From Prevotella sp. (lineage in GTDB: Bacteria > Bacteroidota > Bacteroidia > Bacteroidales > Bacteroidaceae), in NCBI GenBank assembly GCA_017470345.1, contig JAFUEP010000025.1, positions 124,001 through 188,000 of the forward strand: 64,000 bases of DNA, given 5' to 3'. The notes beneath the pieces were generated by a model, which was given only the letters and a program-made list of their open reading frames with translations, had not been told where the DNA came from and did no database searches. The translations under genes and the position numbers were made by a program. Shown here one piece after another: positions 1 through 7,800 of the stretch. Within the stretch, counting starts at the first letter, position 1; every line of letters starts with the position of its first letter.

Positions 1-151
1 CGACTTCAAGAAGTTTGAGGGCCGCTACTTCTCCACGCCGAAGAAGATGGGCGCACAGACGGCTGAGGCCAACAACAACGCCGGACTGGCCGCTGCCCGC
101 CAGATCAACGCCTTCTTCAAGGACGGCTGCACCAAGTTCAAGGTCAATTGA
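1..151 (+). CDS. serA: D-3-phosphoglycerate dehydrogenase, C-terminal end (partial)
   Basis: The last 49 codons of a gene that begins before the window; the frame runs from base 2 to a TGA. The tail reads GRYFSTPKKMGAQTAEAN and ends CTKFKVN, which resembles my recollection of the C-terminal end of Bacteroidetes SerA, the enzyme that oxidises 3-phosphoglycerate in the first step of serine synthesis. The next gene is a DUF1015 protein, and in Bacteroidetes serC, serA and a DUF1015 gene are often adjacent, which supports the call. With so little sequence no catalytic residue can be checked. A four-unit repeat array starts 13 bp after the stop codon. Confidence 0.7.
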   Translation, partial: DFKKFEGRYFSTPKKMGAQTAEANNNAGLAAARQINAFFKDGCTKFKVN

Positions 152-163
152 TCCGAAAAGTCA

Positions 164-240
164 AAGCGGTACTTTGAATGCAGAGAAGTGCCGCTTTGAG
201 CTACGCAAAGTACCGCTTCTCACATCGCGAAGCGGTACTT
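164..240. repeat. Four-unit 22-bp-period repeat array, copy 1
   Basis: Four 11-bp cores start at 164, 186, 208 and 230: AAGCGGTACTT, AAGTGCCGCTT, AAGTACCGCTT, AAGCGGTACTT (orientation F-R-R-F). Core and spacer are each 11 bp, so the period is exactly 22 bp. Units 3 and 4 are perfectly complementary; units 1 and 2 pair with one G-U in RNA. A T-run follows the last unit. The array lies between the serA stop and the DUF1015 promoter, so it could end the serA transcript. Confidence 0.93.
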
Positions 241-279
241 CTTTTTTTCAGACGAAGCAGGAAAAATAAGACGGAAATA

Positions 280-311
280 TTTGGCCGTTACGAAGAAAAA
301 GCGTAACTTTG
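280..311 (+). promoter_or_regulatory. Bacteroidetes-type promoter before the DUF1015 gene
   Basis: TTTG at 280-283 and TAACTTTG at 304-311, 20 bp apart, match the Bacteroidetes primary sigma factor consensus. The DUF1015 start codon is 42 bp further on, so this gene need not depend on serA read-through. Confidence 0.75.
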
Positions 312-353
312 CACAGTCAACAAAAATCTTAATCATTAAACAAATGTAATACT

Positions 354-1604
354 ATGGCAACAATCAAGCCTTTCCGTGGCATACGCCCGCCGAAAGAATT
401 CGTAGAACAAGTGGAAAGCCGTCCCTACGACGTGCTCGACTCTGAAGAGGCACGCGCCGAAGCCGGCGACAATGAGAAGAGTCTGTATCACATCATCAAG
501 CCTGAGATCGACTTCCCCGTCGGCACCAGCGAGTATGATCCACGCGTCTACGAGAAGGCAGCCGAGAATTTCCAGAAGTTCCAGGACAACGGATGGCTCG
601 TCCAGGATGCGCGCGAACATTATTATATATATGCGCAGGAGATGAACGGCCACTGGCAGTACGGCCTCGTCGTCGGCGCCTGGGTCAACGACTACATGGA
701 GGGCCGCATCAAGAAGCATGAGCTGACGCGTCGCGACAAGGAGGAGGACCGCATGAAACATGTCCGCGTGAACAACGCCAACATCGAGCCCGTCTTCTTC
801 GCCTATCCCGACAACCGTGTGCTCGACGAGCTCATCATGCGCTATGCCGACCACGTGGAGCCCGAATACGACTTCATCGCCCCCGTCGACGGATTCGGCC
901 ACAAGTTCTGGGTCATCAGCAACGAGAACGACATCCAGCTCATCACTGACGAATTTGCCAAGATGCCCAGCCTCTATATCGCCGACGGCCATCACCGCTC
1001 GGCCGCTGCCGCACTCGTCGGCGCTGAGAAGCAGAAGCAGAATCCCAACCATACCGGCCGCGAGGAGTATAACTACTTTATGGCCGTATGCTTCCAGGCC
1101 AGCCAGCTGACCGTCCTCGACTACAACCGCGTGGTGAAGGATCTCAACGGGCTGAGCAGCGAGGAGTTCCTCGAAGCACTGCGCAAGAACTTCACCGTCG
1201 AGGACAAGGGCACCGACATCTATAAGCCCCGCCAGCTGCATGAGTTCTCACTCTACCTCGACGGACACTGGTTCAGCCTTATTGCCAAGGAGGGAACCTA
1301 CGACAACAACGACCCCATCGGCGTGCTCGACGTCGACATCTCGAGCCGTCTCATCCTCGACGAGATACTGAAAATCGGCGACCTGCGCTCATCGAAGCGC
1401 ATCGACTTCGTCGGCGGTCTCCGCGGGCTGGGCGAGCTGAAGCGCCGCGTCGACAGCGGCGAGATGCGGGCCGCACTGGCCCTCTATCCCGTCTCGATGC
1501 AGCAGATCATGAACATCGCCGACAGCGGCAAGATCATGCCGCCCAAGGCCACGTGGTTCGAGCCGAAGCTGCGCTCGGGTCTCGTCATTCACAAGCTGGC
1601 ATGA
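354..1604 (+). CDS. DUF1015 family protein
   Basis: A 416-residue soluble protein, starting MATIKPFRGIRPPKEFVEQV, with the DUF1015 signature segments YIADGHHRSAAA near residue 205 and YPDNRVLDELI near residue 150. The family is widespread and has no established reaction. In Bacteroidetes it usually follows serA, as here, so a link to serine metabolism is possible but is inference. The start is the first ATG after a clear promoter. The stop codon overlaps the next gene's start (ATGA), so the two are likely translated together. Confidence 0.88.
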   Translation: MATIKPFRGIRPPKEFVEQVESRPYDVLDSEEARAEAGDNEKSLYHIIKPEIDFPVGTSEYDPRVYEKAAENFQKFQDNGWLVQDAREHYYIYAQEMNGHWQYGLVVGAWVNDYMEGRIKKHELTRRDKEEDRMKHVRVNNANIEPVFFAYPDNRVLDELIMRYADHVEPEYDFIAPVDGFGHKFWVISNENDIQLITDEFAKMPSLYIADGHHRSAAAALVGAEKQKQNPNHTGREEYNYFMAVCFQASQLTVLDYNRVVKDLNGLSSEEFLEALRKNFTVEDKGTDIYKPRQLHEFSLYLDGHWFSLIAKEGTYDNNDPIGVLDVDISSRLILDEILKIGDLRSSKRIDFVGGLRGLGELKRRVDSGEMRAALALYPVSMQQIMNIADSGKIMPPKATWFEPKLRSGLVIHKLA

Positions 1605-2188
1605 TCGACGAATATAAGACGATAACGACGACTATAGGCGAGGGATTTTACTCCGAAAAGCGGAGTAAATTCCTCGCTTTTGCCCATCATGTAGAGACCG
1701 TCGACGAGGTGAAGGACCTCATCGCGCAGTATCGCAAGAAGTATTATGACGCCCGCCATGTCTGCTATGCCTACATGCTCGGAGCCGGACGCGACGAATT
1801 TCGGGCCAACGACGACGGCGAGCCCTCGTCGACGGCAGGCAAGCCCATCCTGGGACAGATCAATTCCAATGAGCTGACAGACGTGCTGATCGTCGTCGTC
1901 CGCTACTATGGCGGCGTCAACCTGGGCACCAGCGGGCTCATCGTGGCCTATCGCGAGGCGGCAGCCGATGCCATCGCCCATGCGACCATCGAGACGCGAC
2001 AGGTGGAGGAAGTGGTGACCTACGACTTCCCCTACGTCATGATGAACGACGTCATGCGCATTGTCAAGGAAATGCAGCCCCGCATTGTCGGACAGACGTT
2101 CGACAATACATGCCAGATCCGGCTCAGTATCCGCCGGTCAGAGGCCCCTCAGCTGCGTGAAAGACTGAATAAATTAAGTTTTGAGTGA
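1601..2188 (+). CDS. IMPACT/YigZ family protein
   Basis: A 195-residue protein with the N-terminal UPF0029/IMPACT domain: EKRSKFLAFAHHV, KYYDARHVCYAYMLG, NDDGEPSSTAGKPILGQI and VVRYYGGVNLGTSGLI are all typical. A C-terminal DUF1949-like segment follows from about residue 135. The family is related to eukaryotic IMPACT; its role in bacteria is not settled (ribosome or translation links have been proposed for YigZ). I chose the ATG that overlaps the preceding stop codon as ATGA; an in-frame extension upstream would lie wholly inside the DUF1015 gene. Confidence 0.88.
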   Translation: MIDEYKTITTTIGEGFYSEKRSKFLAFAHHVETVDEVKDLIAQYRKKYYDARHVCYAYMLGAGRDEFRANDDGEPSSTAGKPILGQINSNELTDVLIVVVRYYGGVNLGTSGLIVAYREAAADAIAHATIETRQVEEVVTYDFPYVMMNDVMRIVKEMQPRIVGQTFDNTCQIRLSIRRSEAPQLRERLNKLSFE

Positions 2189-2204
2189 ATTTATTCCAAA
2201 AAGA

Positions 2205-2236
2205 TTTGGCCGATTCAGAAAAAAGTATTACCTTTG
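2205..2236 (+). promoter_or_regulatory. Promoter of tRNA-Cys
   Basis: TTTG at 2205-2208 and TACCTTTG at 2229-2236 with a 20-bp spacer, a full match to the Bacteroidetes consensus, 18 bp before the mature tRNA. Confidence 0.75.
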
Positions 2237-2254
2237 CATCCGCAATAAAGCACT

Positions 2255-2326
2255 GGTGCCTTGGATGAGTGGCTTAGTCAACGGTCTGCAAAACCGTCTA
2301 CAGCAGTTCGAATCTGCTAGGCACCT
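2255..2326 (+). tRNA. tRNA-Cys (anticodon GCA)
   Basis: A 72-nt cloverleaf: acceptor stem GGTGCCT pairs with AGGCACC, the anticodon stem ACGGT/ACCGT encloses CTGCAAA with anticodon GCA at 2288-2290, and the T-arm contains GTTCGAATC. CCA is not encoded. Confidence 0.95.
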
Positions 2327-2340
2327 CTAAATCCGAAAGT

Positions 2341-2380
2341 CGGGAAGCGCAGTTGAATGACTGGCGCTTCTCGATTTTCT
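2341..2380 (+). terminator. Probable intrinsic terminator after tRNA-Cys
   Basis: GAAGCGC and GCGCTTC form a stem with a short loop, extended by flanking CG pairs and followed by a T-rich stretch (GATTTTCTTTTT). Confidence 0.6.
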
Positions 2381-2478
2381 TTTTGAAGCAAACCATATTG
2401 AAGGGTTGCTCTTAGTTAAAAAACTTTAAGGATAAACATAATTCTTAAAGAGTGGTTCGCGGTTCACAAAATTTTTTG

Positions 2479-2486
2479 TACCTTTG
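2479..2486 (+). promoter_or_regulatory. -7 element for the rpmB operon
   Basis: TACCTTTG preceded by a T-run, 52 bp before the rpmB start. No convincing -33 TTTG is seen. Confidence 0.55.
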
Positions 2487-2538
2487 CACCCTGTTTGGAG
2501 TAAGTATCAATTAACGGAACAAAAGAAAGTAGATAGCA

Positions 2539-2802
2539 ATGTCGAAAGTTTGTCAAATCACAGGAAAGAAGGCACAGATCGGTAACAATGTGTCTCACTC
2601 AAAGCATCGCACGAAGAGAAGCTTTGACGTAAACCTGTTCAGCAAGAAGTTCTACTATGTAGAGGAGGACTGCTGGATTCAGTTGAAGATTAGCGCTGCT
2701 GGCCTTCGTATTATTAACAAAGTGGGTCTTGACGCCGCTCTGAAGCAGGCTGTTGCCAAGGGCTTCGTGGATTGGAAGGACATTAAAGTTATAGGAGACT
2801 AA
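2539..2802 (+). CDS. rpmB: 50S ribosomal protein L28
   Basis: An 87-residue basic protein opening [21 protein letters not shown] with the following KHRTKRSF, the L28 signature. It is a structural protein of the large ribosomal subunit. Full length for the Bacteroidetes form. It is followed 5 bp later by rpmG and then a DUF4295 gene, the usual Bacteroidetes order, with one shared promoter upstream and a strong hairpin terminator after the third gene. Confidence 0.97.
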   Translation: MSKVCQITGKKAQIGNNVSHSKHRTKRSFDVNLFSKKFYYVEEDCWIQLKISAAGLRIINKVGLDAALKQAVAKGFVDWKDIKVIGD

Positions 2803-2807
2803 TAACC

Positions 2808-2999
2808 ATGGCAAGCAAGAAAGCAAAGGGTAATCGCGTCCAGGTCGTACTGGAGTGCACCGAGATGAAGAACAGCGGCCTTGGCGGTACCAGCCGTTAC
2901 ATTACGACGAAGAATCGTAAGAACACGCCTGAGCGCATGGAGCTGATGAAGTATAACCCCATCCTGAAGAAGATGACCCTTCATAAGGAGATTAAGTAA
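2808..2999 (+). CDS. rpmG: 50S ribosomal protein L33
   Basis: A 63-residue basic protein, starting [20 protein letters not shown] and including [23 protein letters not shown], as in L33. The zinc-binding cysteine pairs of the Cys-rich L33 form are absent; only one Cys is present, so this is the zinc-independent form. Second gene of the rpmB operon. Confidence 0.97.
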   Translation: MASKKAKGNRVQVVLECTEMKNSGLGGTSRYITTKNRKNTPERMELMKYNPILKKMTLHKEIK

Positions 3000-3013
3000 A
3001 CCGTAGCAGCAGT

Positions 3014-3172
3014 ATGGCAAAGAAAACCGTCGCAACCCTCCACGAAGGCTCGAAGGATGGTCGCGCTTACTCGAAAGTTATCAAGATGGTTCGCAGCCCG
3101 AAGACGGGTGCTTACATCTTCGACGAGCAGATGGTTCCCAACGAAGCCGTTAAGGACTTCTTCAAGAACTGA
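3014..3172 (+). CDS. DUF4295 family small protein
   Basis: A 52-residue basic protein, MAKKTVATLHEGSKDGRAYS followed by KVIKMVRSPKTGAYIFDE, that sits 14 bp after rpmG. A small protein of this type directly after L33 is a constant feature of Bacteroidetes genomes (DUF4295). Its role is unknown; its size, charge and constant place in a ribosomal protein operon suggest ribosome association, which is inference. It is too short for many gene callers. Confidence 0.85.
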   Translation: MAKKTVATLHEGSKDGRAYSKVIKMVRSPKTGAYIFDEQMVPNEAVKDFFKN

Positions 3173-3205
3173 TACCGACAGATTAATTCTTTAGATAAGA
3201 GACAG

Positions 3206-3246
3206 ACAGTGCAGACGTTTCCATAGCGTCTGCACTGTTTTTTTTG
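3206..3246 (+). terminator. Intrinsic terminator of the rpmB-rpmG-DUF4295 operon
   Basis: A perfect 12-bp stem (ACAGTGCAGACG / CGTCTGCACTGT) with a 9-nt loop, followed directly by eight Ts. Confidence 0.93.
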
Positions 3247-3285
3247 CTTGTGGAGTAAGGTTCTGAGGTGACAGGGGGGGAGGTC

Positions 3286-4380
3286 CTATAGCTGCTGATA
3301 GAAAGCCTCATATTGTCGTGCCACCTTGAGGTAGTCATGATGTCGGCGGACGTACTCCGTGCTTTGGCGCTTCAGGTCAGGAATGCGTTCTGGATGGAGG
3401 ACGAACTGTTCCAGCTGGCGGCAGACGCTCTCATAGCTCGGCTCGACATTGATGATGGGGCGGAGCTCCGTCTCGCCGAGGATGTCGTAGTTCTCTGGCT
3501 CACCTCCGCCGATGCAGATGATGCCCTTCGACATGGCCAGTAGTGCGTTCATGGCGGGTGTGTAGCTGTAGAGCTGGTCCATGAGCACGTCGCAGCCGTC
3601 CAGCATCCTCTGGTATAGGTCGAAGGGGATGCCTTCCACCTTGATGAGCTCTAGTCGGTCAGGGTGTCTCTGCCTGACTGCCTCTGCGGCCTTGAGCATG
3701 ATGTCTGTTCCTTTATATACGCTGCGTCCTTTGCTGATGCCAATGAAAAGCTTGATAGGCAGTGCTGCTGAGCCGGCCGGCTCTAATCCCGCCTGTACTT
3801 TGATGGGGTAGGGGATGAATTGCGTCTTCTGCGGGAAGTACGGTTCGTAGCACACCTGGTACTCGTAGAGTCCCGTGACGATGCCGTCTGAGTCGGCCGC
3901 AATCATTTGGTTGAGCCTGCCTTTGGCGGTATTGAGCCAGTCACGTTGCTCCCTGACGGCCGCCTCGTCTGTTCTGACGTGGTCGCCGATGTTGAAATCG
4001 CTGTAGCGCAACGGCTTGTTGTATGTGCATTCATTGACCCAGTACCAGTCCATGCCGTAAGCTCCGAGCACCATCTTCCTGTTGTGCCTGCGCAGATACT
4101 TGTATATGGGGAATATGCGCTCAGCCTTGAGTTCGAGGAACATGGGGTTGATCAGTTGCACGACGTCATAGTCGCGCCATCGTGGCAGCAGTGAGCAGAC
4201 CTTTGCCATCAGCCTGATGCCGCCTATCTTTCCTGGGCGTCTGGCCAAGTCGATGTCACGTGGATAGTCCTTCCAGAAATCGCCGTTGGAGGCCACTGTC
4301 ACGTCGTGGCCCAACTGTCGGAGCCCTTCGGCAAGGGTGTTGTGAACGTTGCTGTATTCGCCAAGTAACAGAATCCTCAT
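3286..4380 (-). CDS. Glycosyltransferase, GT-B fold (GT4-like)
   Basis: A 364-residue protein opening MRILLLGEYSNVHNTLAEGL, a Rossmann-type N-terminus with the GEYS.VH.TLA pattern of GT-B glycosyltransferases. The C-terminal half has FIGISKGRSVYKGTDIMLKA and MSKGIICIGGGEPENY, where a nucleotide-sugar-binding acidic residue is expected. It probably adds a sugar to a cell-surface glycan from an activated donor; donor and acceptor cannot be read from sequence. It is last of three leftward glycosyltransferase genes and overlaps the preceding one by 4 bp. GC content is visibly lower than in the housekeeping genes nearby. Confidence 0.8.
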   Translation of the reverse strand: MRILLLGEYSNVHNTLAEGLRQLGHDVTVASNGDFWKDYPRDIDLARRPGKIGGIRLMAKVCSLLPRWRDYDVVQLINPMFLELKAERIFPIYKYLRRHNRKMVLGAYGMDWYWVNECTYNKPLRYSDFNIGDHVRTDEAAVREQRDWLNTAKGRLNQMIAADSDGIVTGLYEYQVCYEPYFPQKTQFIPYPIKVQAGLEPAGSAALPIKLFIGISKGRSVYKGTDIMLKAAEAVRQRHPDRLELIKVEGIPFDLYQRMLDGCDVLMDQLYSYTPAMNALLAMSKGIICIGGGEPENYDILGETELRPIINVEPSYESVCRQLEQFVLHPERIPDLKRQSTEYVRRHHDYLKVARQYEAFYQQL

Positions 4381-5369
4381 CTCTCCTTGTTTAGCAGTGG
4401 AATGGTTCTCATCAGTGCCGTCAGTCCAAGTTCCGAATTAGCCATGTGGCGGAACCAGCTGTATTTCTTCGTGTAGTTCTTGTCAGGCAGGGGATAGAGC
4501 CCGATGCTGCTGAGCTGCTGCAGTTTTCGGTCCAGATAATGACGGCTGCCGGTGATGACGATGATGTTATAGATATAGTCCATGGTGAGCTGGGCGACAC
4601 GTCTCTGCATGGCCTGGCGGTCGGCCGTGGGCAGTGTCTCGGCTATGTCGTGAAGCCTTCTGATGACCTCCTGGGAGTCATTCAGTCGCCAGAGCTTGCG
4701 CTTGATGTCGTCAGAGCCTGTGGCCGAATTGGCCCTTTGGCGGTAGTAATAGGCCTTTGCTGTGGTCTGGCATACGCTGTCGGCCCTCAGCAGGAGTTGC
4801 GGGGTGAACTCCTCGTCCTCCCCGTAAGCGATGTCGGGGCTGAAGCGCAGGCTGCCCAGTATGCTTTTTCTGAAGACGTTTGACCAGACCGATCCGTGGA
4901 TGTTGTATTGTCTCATGAGTTCTGAGCCGCTCATGGGGGTGCTGTCCTCGTAGTTCACTGCGTCCTGCGGGTCTTTGGTGAAGTCGAACATCACCATATC
5001 GCAATTGCCGTAGCGCAGCATGTCAAGCACATGCTCGTAAGCAGGCTGGATGAGGCAGTCATCGCCGTCGATGAACTGTATGAACAGTCCGTTGGCCATT
5101 GTCAATGCCCGATTCCTGGCCGAGGATACTCCCATGTTCTTCTGTCGGACGTAGATGATGTTGTCAATCAGGTCCTCGATGCCTTCCGTCGCACTGTGGT
5201 CAGAGCCGTCGTCGATGACGATGATTTCCCGTTCGGCTTCGCGCAGCGACAAGGCGAGGATGCTCCCGATGCACTTTCGGAGCATGTCGGCAGGCACGTT
5301 GTAGACGGGGATGATGAAGCTGATCAGCGTCTGCCCGTCCATTGGTGTATGGTTTTGTTTAGCTTGCAT
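4377..5369 (-). CDS. Family 2 glycosyltransferase
   Basis: A 330-residue GT-A enzyme. LISFIIPVYNVPADMLRKCI is the GT2 N-terminal strand, IIVIDDGSDHSATE is the nucleotide-binding DDGS motif, and FIDGDDCL is the DXD-like metal site. An ATG nine codons inside (MDGQTL) is an equally good start and would shorten the overlap with the upstream gene from 46 to 19 bp. Second gene of the leftward trio. Its substrate is unknown; a role in capsule, O-antigen or exopolysaccharide side-chain assembly is inferred from the neighbouring Wzx flippase. Confidence 0.88.
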   Translation of the reverse strand: MQAKQNHTPMDGQTLISFIIPVYNVPADMLRKCIGSILALSLREAEREIIVIDDGSDHSATEGIEDLIDNIIYVRQKNMGVSSARNRALTMANGLFIQFIDGDDCLIQPAYEHVLDMLRYGNCDMVMFDFTKDPQDAVNYEDSTPMSGSELMRQYNIHGSVWSNVFRKSILGSLRFSPDIAYGEDEEFTPQLLLRADSVCQTTAKAYYYRQRANSATGSDDIKRKLWRLNDSQEVIRRLHDIAETLPTADRQAMQRRVAQLTMDYIYNIIVITGSRHYLDRKLQQLSSIGLYPLPDKNYTKKYSWFRHMANSELGLTALMRTIPLLNKER

Positions 5370-6226
5370 ATTGTCTTCACATCAGATAAGTTCAGGAAAA
5401 GCCCTTTCATTCGTTCCTTGAAGGACAGCTTTTCGGCGAGCAAAGCGATGCTTCTGTAAGGTAGAAGGGGCGCTTCGCCAGTGAGTTCGTAGACGTCCAT
5501 CTGTATGTTGAGCACGTGCAGGTAGTAGCGGTCGTCGCACCAGTGGCCGATCACCTTGCAATGTGCATCCAGCAGCATGCTGAGCTCTCGGCCCGAGGCT
5601 GTGGCAGTGATGCCCCTCGGGTTGGTGCAGTAGTAGTAGCAACCCTTGTCTATTGTCTGCACCCGTCGGGCATTCGCCAATAGATGTGGTAGCGTGTGCA
5701 CGTCTTCGAACACTATTCCTTCGGGGAAGCGGACGTTGTCGAACAGATTCCGTCTGTAGAGTTTGTTCCATGCGTAGGCATGCTCGTAGGCCCTGCCCTC
5801 GATCCAGTAGTCGCGCATGTCGGAATAGTCGTGAGGCTGGAGCGACAGCAGTTTCTGTCTGTGCGTCCCGTAGAACCTGAGGACGGGAAACTCCACGATG
5901 TCGGCATCGTCGATAAAAGGCATGGCAGCCTCGTATGTCCCGGGAGCTATGAAGTCGTCGGAGTCGATAAAGGTGATGACGTCGCCTTTAGCTGCCTCGA
6001 TGCCCGAATTGCGGGCGCCGCTCAATCCCTTGTTTTCCTGGTGTATCACGTGGATGCGAGTGTCGCGCCTGGCCCACTCGTCGCAGAGGCGTGGACAGTT
6101 GTCAGGTGAACCGTCGTCAACCAAGATGATTTCGAGATTGTCGAACGACTGTCCCACGACGCTTTCCATGCAGCGTTCAAGTGTGTGCTCCGTTTGATAT
6201 ACAGGTATAATGACGCTTAACTTCAT
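5324..6226 (-). CDS. Family 2 glycosyltransferase
   Basis: A 300-residue GT-A enzyme with MKLSVIIPVYQTEHTLERCM, ILVDDGSPDNCP (donor binding), GLSGARNSGIEAAKGD and the DXD-type FIDSDDF. Such enzymes often carry out single sugar additions in surface polysaccharide synthesis. It is first in the leftward glycosyltransferase set and is separated by 77 bp from the divergent flippase gene. No good TAnnTTTG element was seen on either strand in that gap. Confidence 0.9.
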   Translation of the reverse strand: MKLSVIIPVYQTEHTLERCMESVVGQSFDNLEIILVDDGSPDNCPRLCDEWARRDTRIHVIHQENKGLSGARNSGIEAAKGDVITFIDSDDFIAPGTYEAAMPFIDDADIVEFPVLRFYGTHRQKLLSLQPHDYSDMRDYWIEGRAYEHAYAWNKLYRRNLFDNVRFPEGIVFEDVHTLPHLLANARRVQTIDKGCYYYCTNPRGITATASGRELSMLLDAHCKVIGHWCDDRYYLHVLNIQMDVYELTGEAPLLPYRSIALLAEKLSFKERMKGLFLNLSDVKTICKLNKTIHQWTGRR

Positions 6227-6303
6227 TACTATAATGTTTCAACAAAATAACGAAGAATAATAATAAATGTTGTGTTTTTGCGTTATTAATTGAAAATAAA
6301 AAA

Positions 6304-7800
6304 ATGCACGACGAACGCGAAGACAGCTTTACTCATGTCCTTAAATATACAGGCATCTTTGGCGGCGTACAGGGACTGAATATTCTGATAGGCCTTGTGC
6401 GCAATAAGGTGGTCGCCCTGTTGCTGGGTCCTGGTGGAATGGGTCTGATGTCGCTCTTCAATACAACGATCAATTTCATCTCGCAGGCCACAAACTTTGG
6501 TATCTCCTTCAGTGCTGTCCGCCATGTGTCAGAGCTGTTTGATGCTGGGGATGAGGATCGCATACGCCATTTCGTCAAGGTCGTTCGCTGGTGGTGTCTG
6601 CTGACGGCATTGCTTGGCATGCTGGTATGTGTGATGGCCGGCCCCCTCCTTAGTAATTATACATTCTCCTGGGGCGACCATACCTTGCACTTTGTCATGC
6701 TGGCACCGGCCGTAGGGCTCATGGCCATCTCAGGCGGCGAAATAGCTATCCTGAAAGGTGCCCGCCAGCTGAAGTCGCTGGCTGTCATACAGTTGCAGAA
6801 CATGTCGTTGGCTCTGATCATCTCGGTGCCACTCTTCTATTTCTTTGGCGAGCGAGCCATCGTGCCCGTCATCGTGCTGAGTGCGCTGAGTGCTATGCTG
6901 GTGACGCTGCGCTATTCCTATCGTTTATATCCCTTGCAGCTGCGAGGCGAAAAAGGCCTCTTTCGCGAAGGCGGCGAGATGGTGCGTCTGGGCGTTGCCT
7001 TTGTGCTGGCAGGCATTCTGGGCAGTGGTGCTGAGATTGTCATACGGTCCTATCTGAACGTTACGGGCGATCTGGACACCGTCGGCCTCTACAATGCCGG
7101 TTATATGATAGCTGTCGCCTATGCTGGCATGGTGTTCTCTGCGATGGAGACCGACTATTTTCCCCGTCTCTCGGCTGTCGGTGATGACCGTGAGACCATG
7201 TGCGACATGGTGAACAAGCAGATTGAGGTGTCTGTGCTCATCTCGTCGCCCATGTTGTCCCTGCTCATCGTCTTCATGCCGCTCATCATTCCGATGTTAT
7301 TCACTGACGCCTTCCTGCCTGTAGTTCCAATGGCTCAGGTAGCTTTGCTGTCAATGTATATGAAAGCCATCTCGCTGCCAATAGCCTATTTAACGCTGGC
7401 CAAGGGCCATTCGTTGAATTTTTTCCTGCTGGAGGCTGTCTTCGACATTGTCTTGGTGGTTCTGATTGTGCTATGTCATAATGCTTGGGGACTCTATGGT
7501 ACGGGCGTGGCCCTTGTCTTGGCTTATTCGTTTGACGTCGTCTTGGTCTATGCCTATGCGCATGTGCGCTATGGATATACCTTCTCGGCACCCGTCGTCC
7601 AGCTGGCTGGCATCCAACTACCTATCGGCATCGCAGTTTATCTGACGACCCTCATCTCGCCCCTGTGGTTGGGCTGGGGCTTGGGCCTTTTGCTCTGTTT
7701 CGTCAGTATTGGGGTAGCATTCTACATCCTGCGCCAGAAGTCGTCGCTATGGAATGCCTTAATTAAGAAGTTCAAGTCAAAATTCCGCAGCCATGCCTAA
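6304..7800 (+). CDS. O-antigen/polysaccharide flippase (Wzx-like)
   Basis: A 498-residue integral membrane protein with about 12 to 14 hydrophobic helices. GLVRNKVVALLLGPGGMGLM near the N-terminus is typical of MATE-like polysaccharide translocases of the Wzx/RfbX group. It should move lipid-linked oligosaccharide units from the inner to the outer face of the inner membrane. It heads a rightward set with a glycosyltransferase (8-bp overlap) and lies next to three more, so the region is a small surface-glycan locus. No Wzy polymerase or chain-length regulator is seen in the window. Confidence 0.87.
   Translation: MHDEREDSFTHVLKYTGIFGGVQGLNILIGLVRNKVVALLLGPGGMGLMSLFNTTINFISQATNFGISFSAVRHVSELFDAGDEDRIRHFVKVVRWWCLLTALLGMLVCVMAGPLLSNYTFSWGDHTLHFVMLAPAVGLMAISGGEIAILKGARQLKSLAVIQLQNMSLALIISVPLFYFFGERAIVPVIVLSALSAMLVTLRYSYRLYPLQLRGEKGLFREGGEMVRLGVAFVLAGILGSGAEIVIRSYLNVTGDLDTVGLYNAGYMIAVAYAGMVFSAMETDYFPRLSAVGDDRETMCDMVNKQIEVSVLISSPMLSLLIVFMPLIIPMLFTDAFLPVVPMAQVALLSMYMKAISLPIAYLTLAKGHSLNFFLLEAVFDIVLVVLIVLCHNAWGLYGTGVALVLAYSFDVVLVYAYAHVRYGYTFSAPVVQLAGIQLPIGIAVYLTTLISPLWLGWGLGLLLCFVSIGVAFYILRQKSSLWNALIKKFKSKFRSHA

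Noticed and set aside
164-240. Reading the 22-bp arrays as CRISPR arrays
   Set aside because: Repeats are 11 bp and occur in both orientations, spacers are 11 bp, each array has just four units and no cas genes are present.
15-269. An 84-codon frame over the serA end and array copy 1
   Set aside because: It is out of frame with serA and runs through the repeat array.
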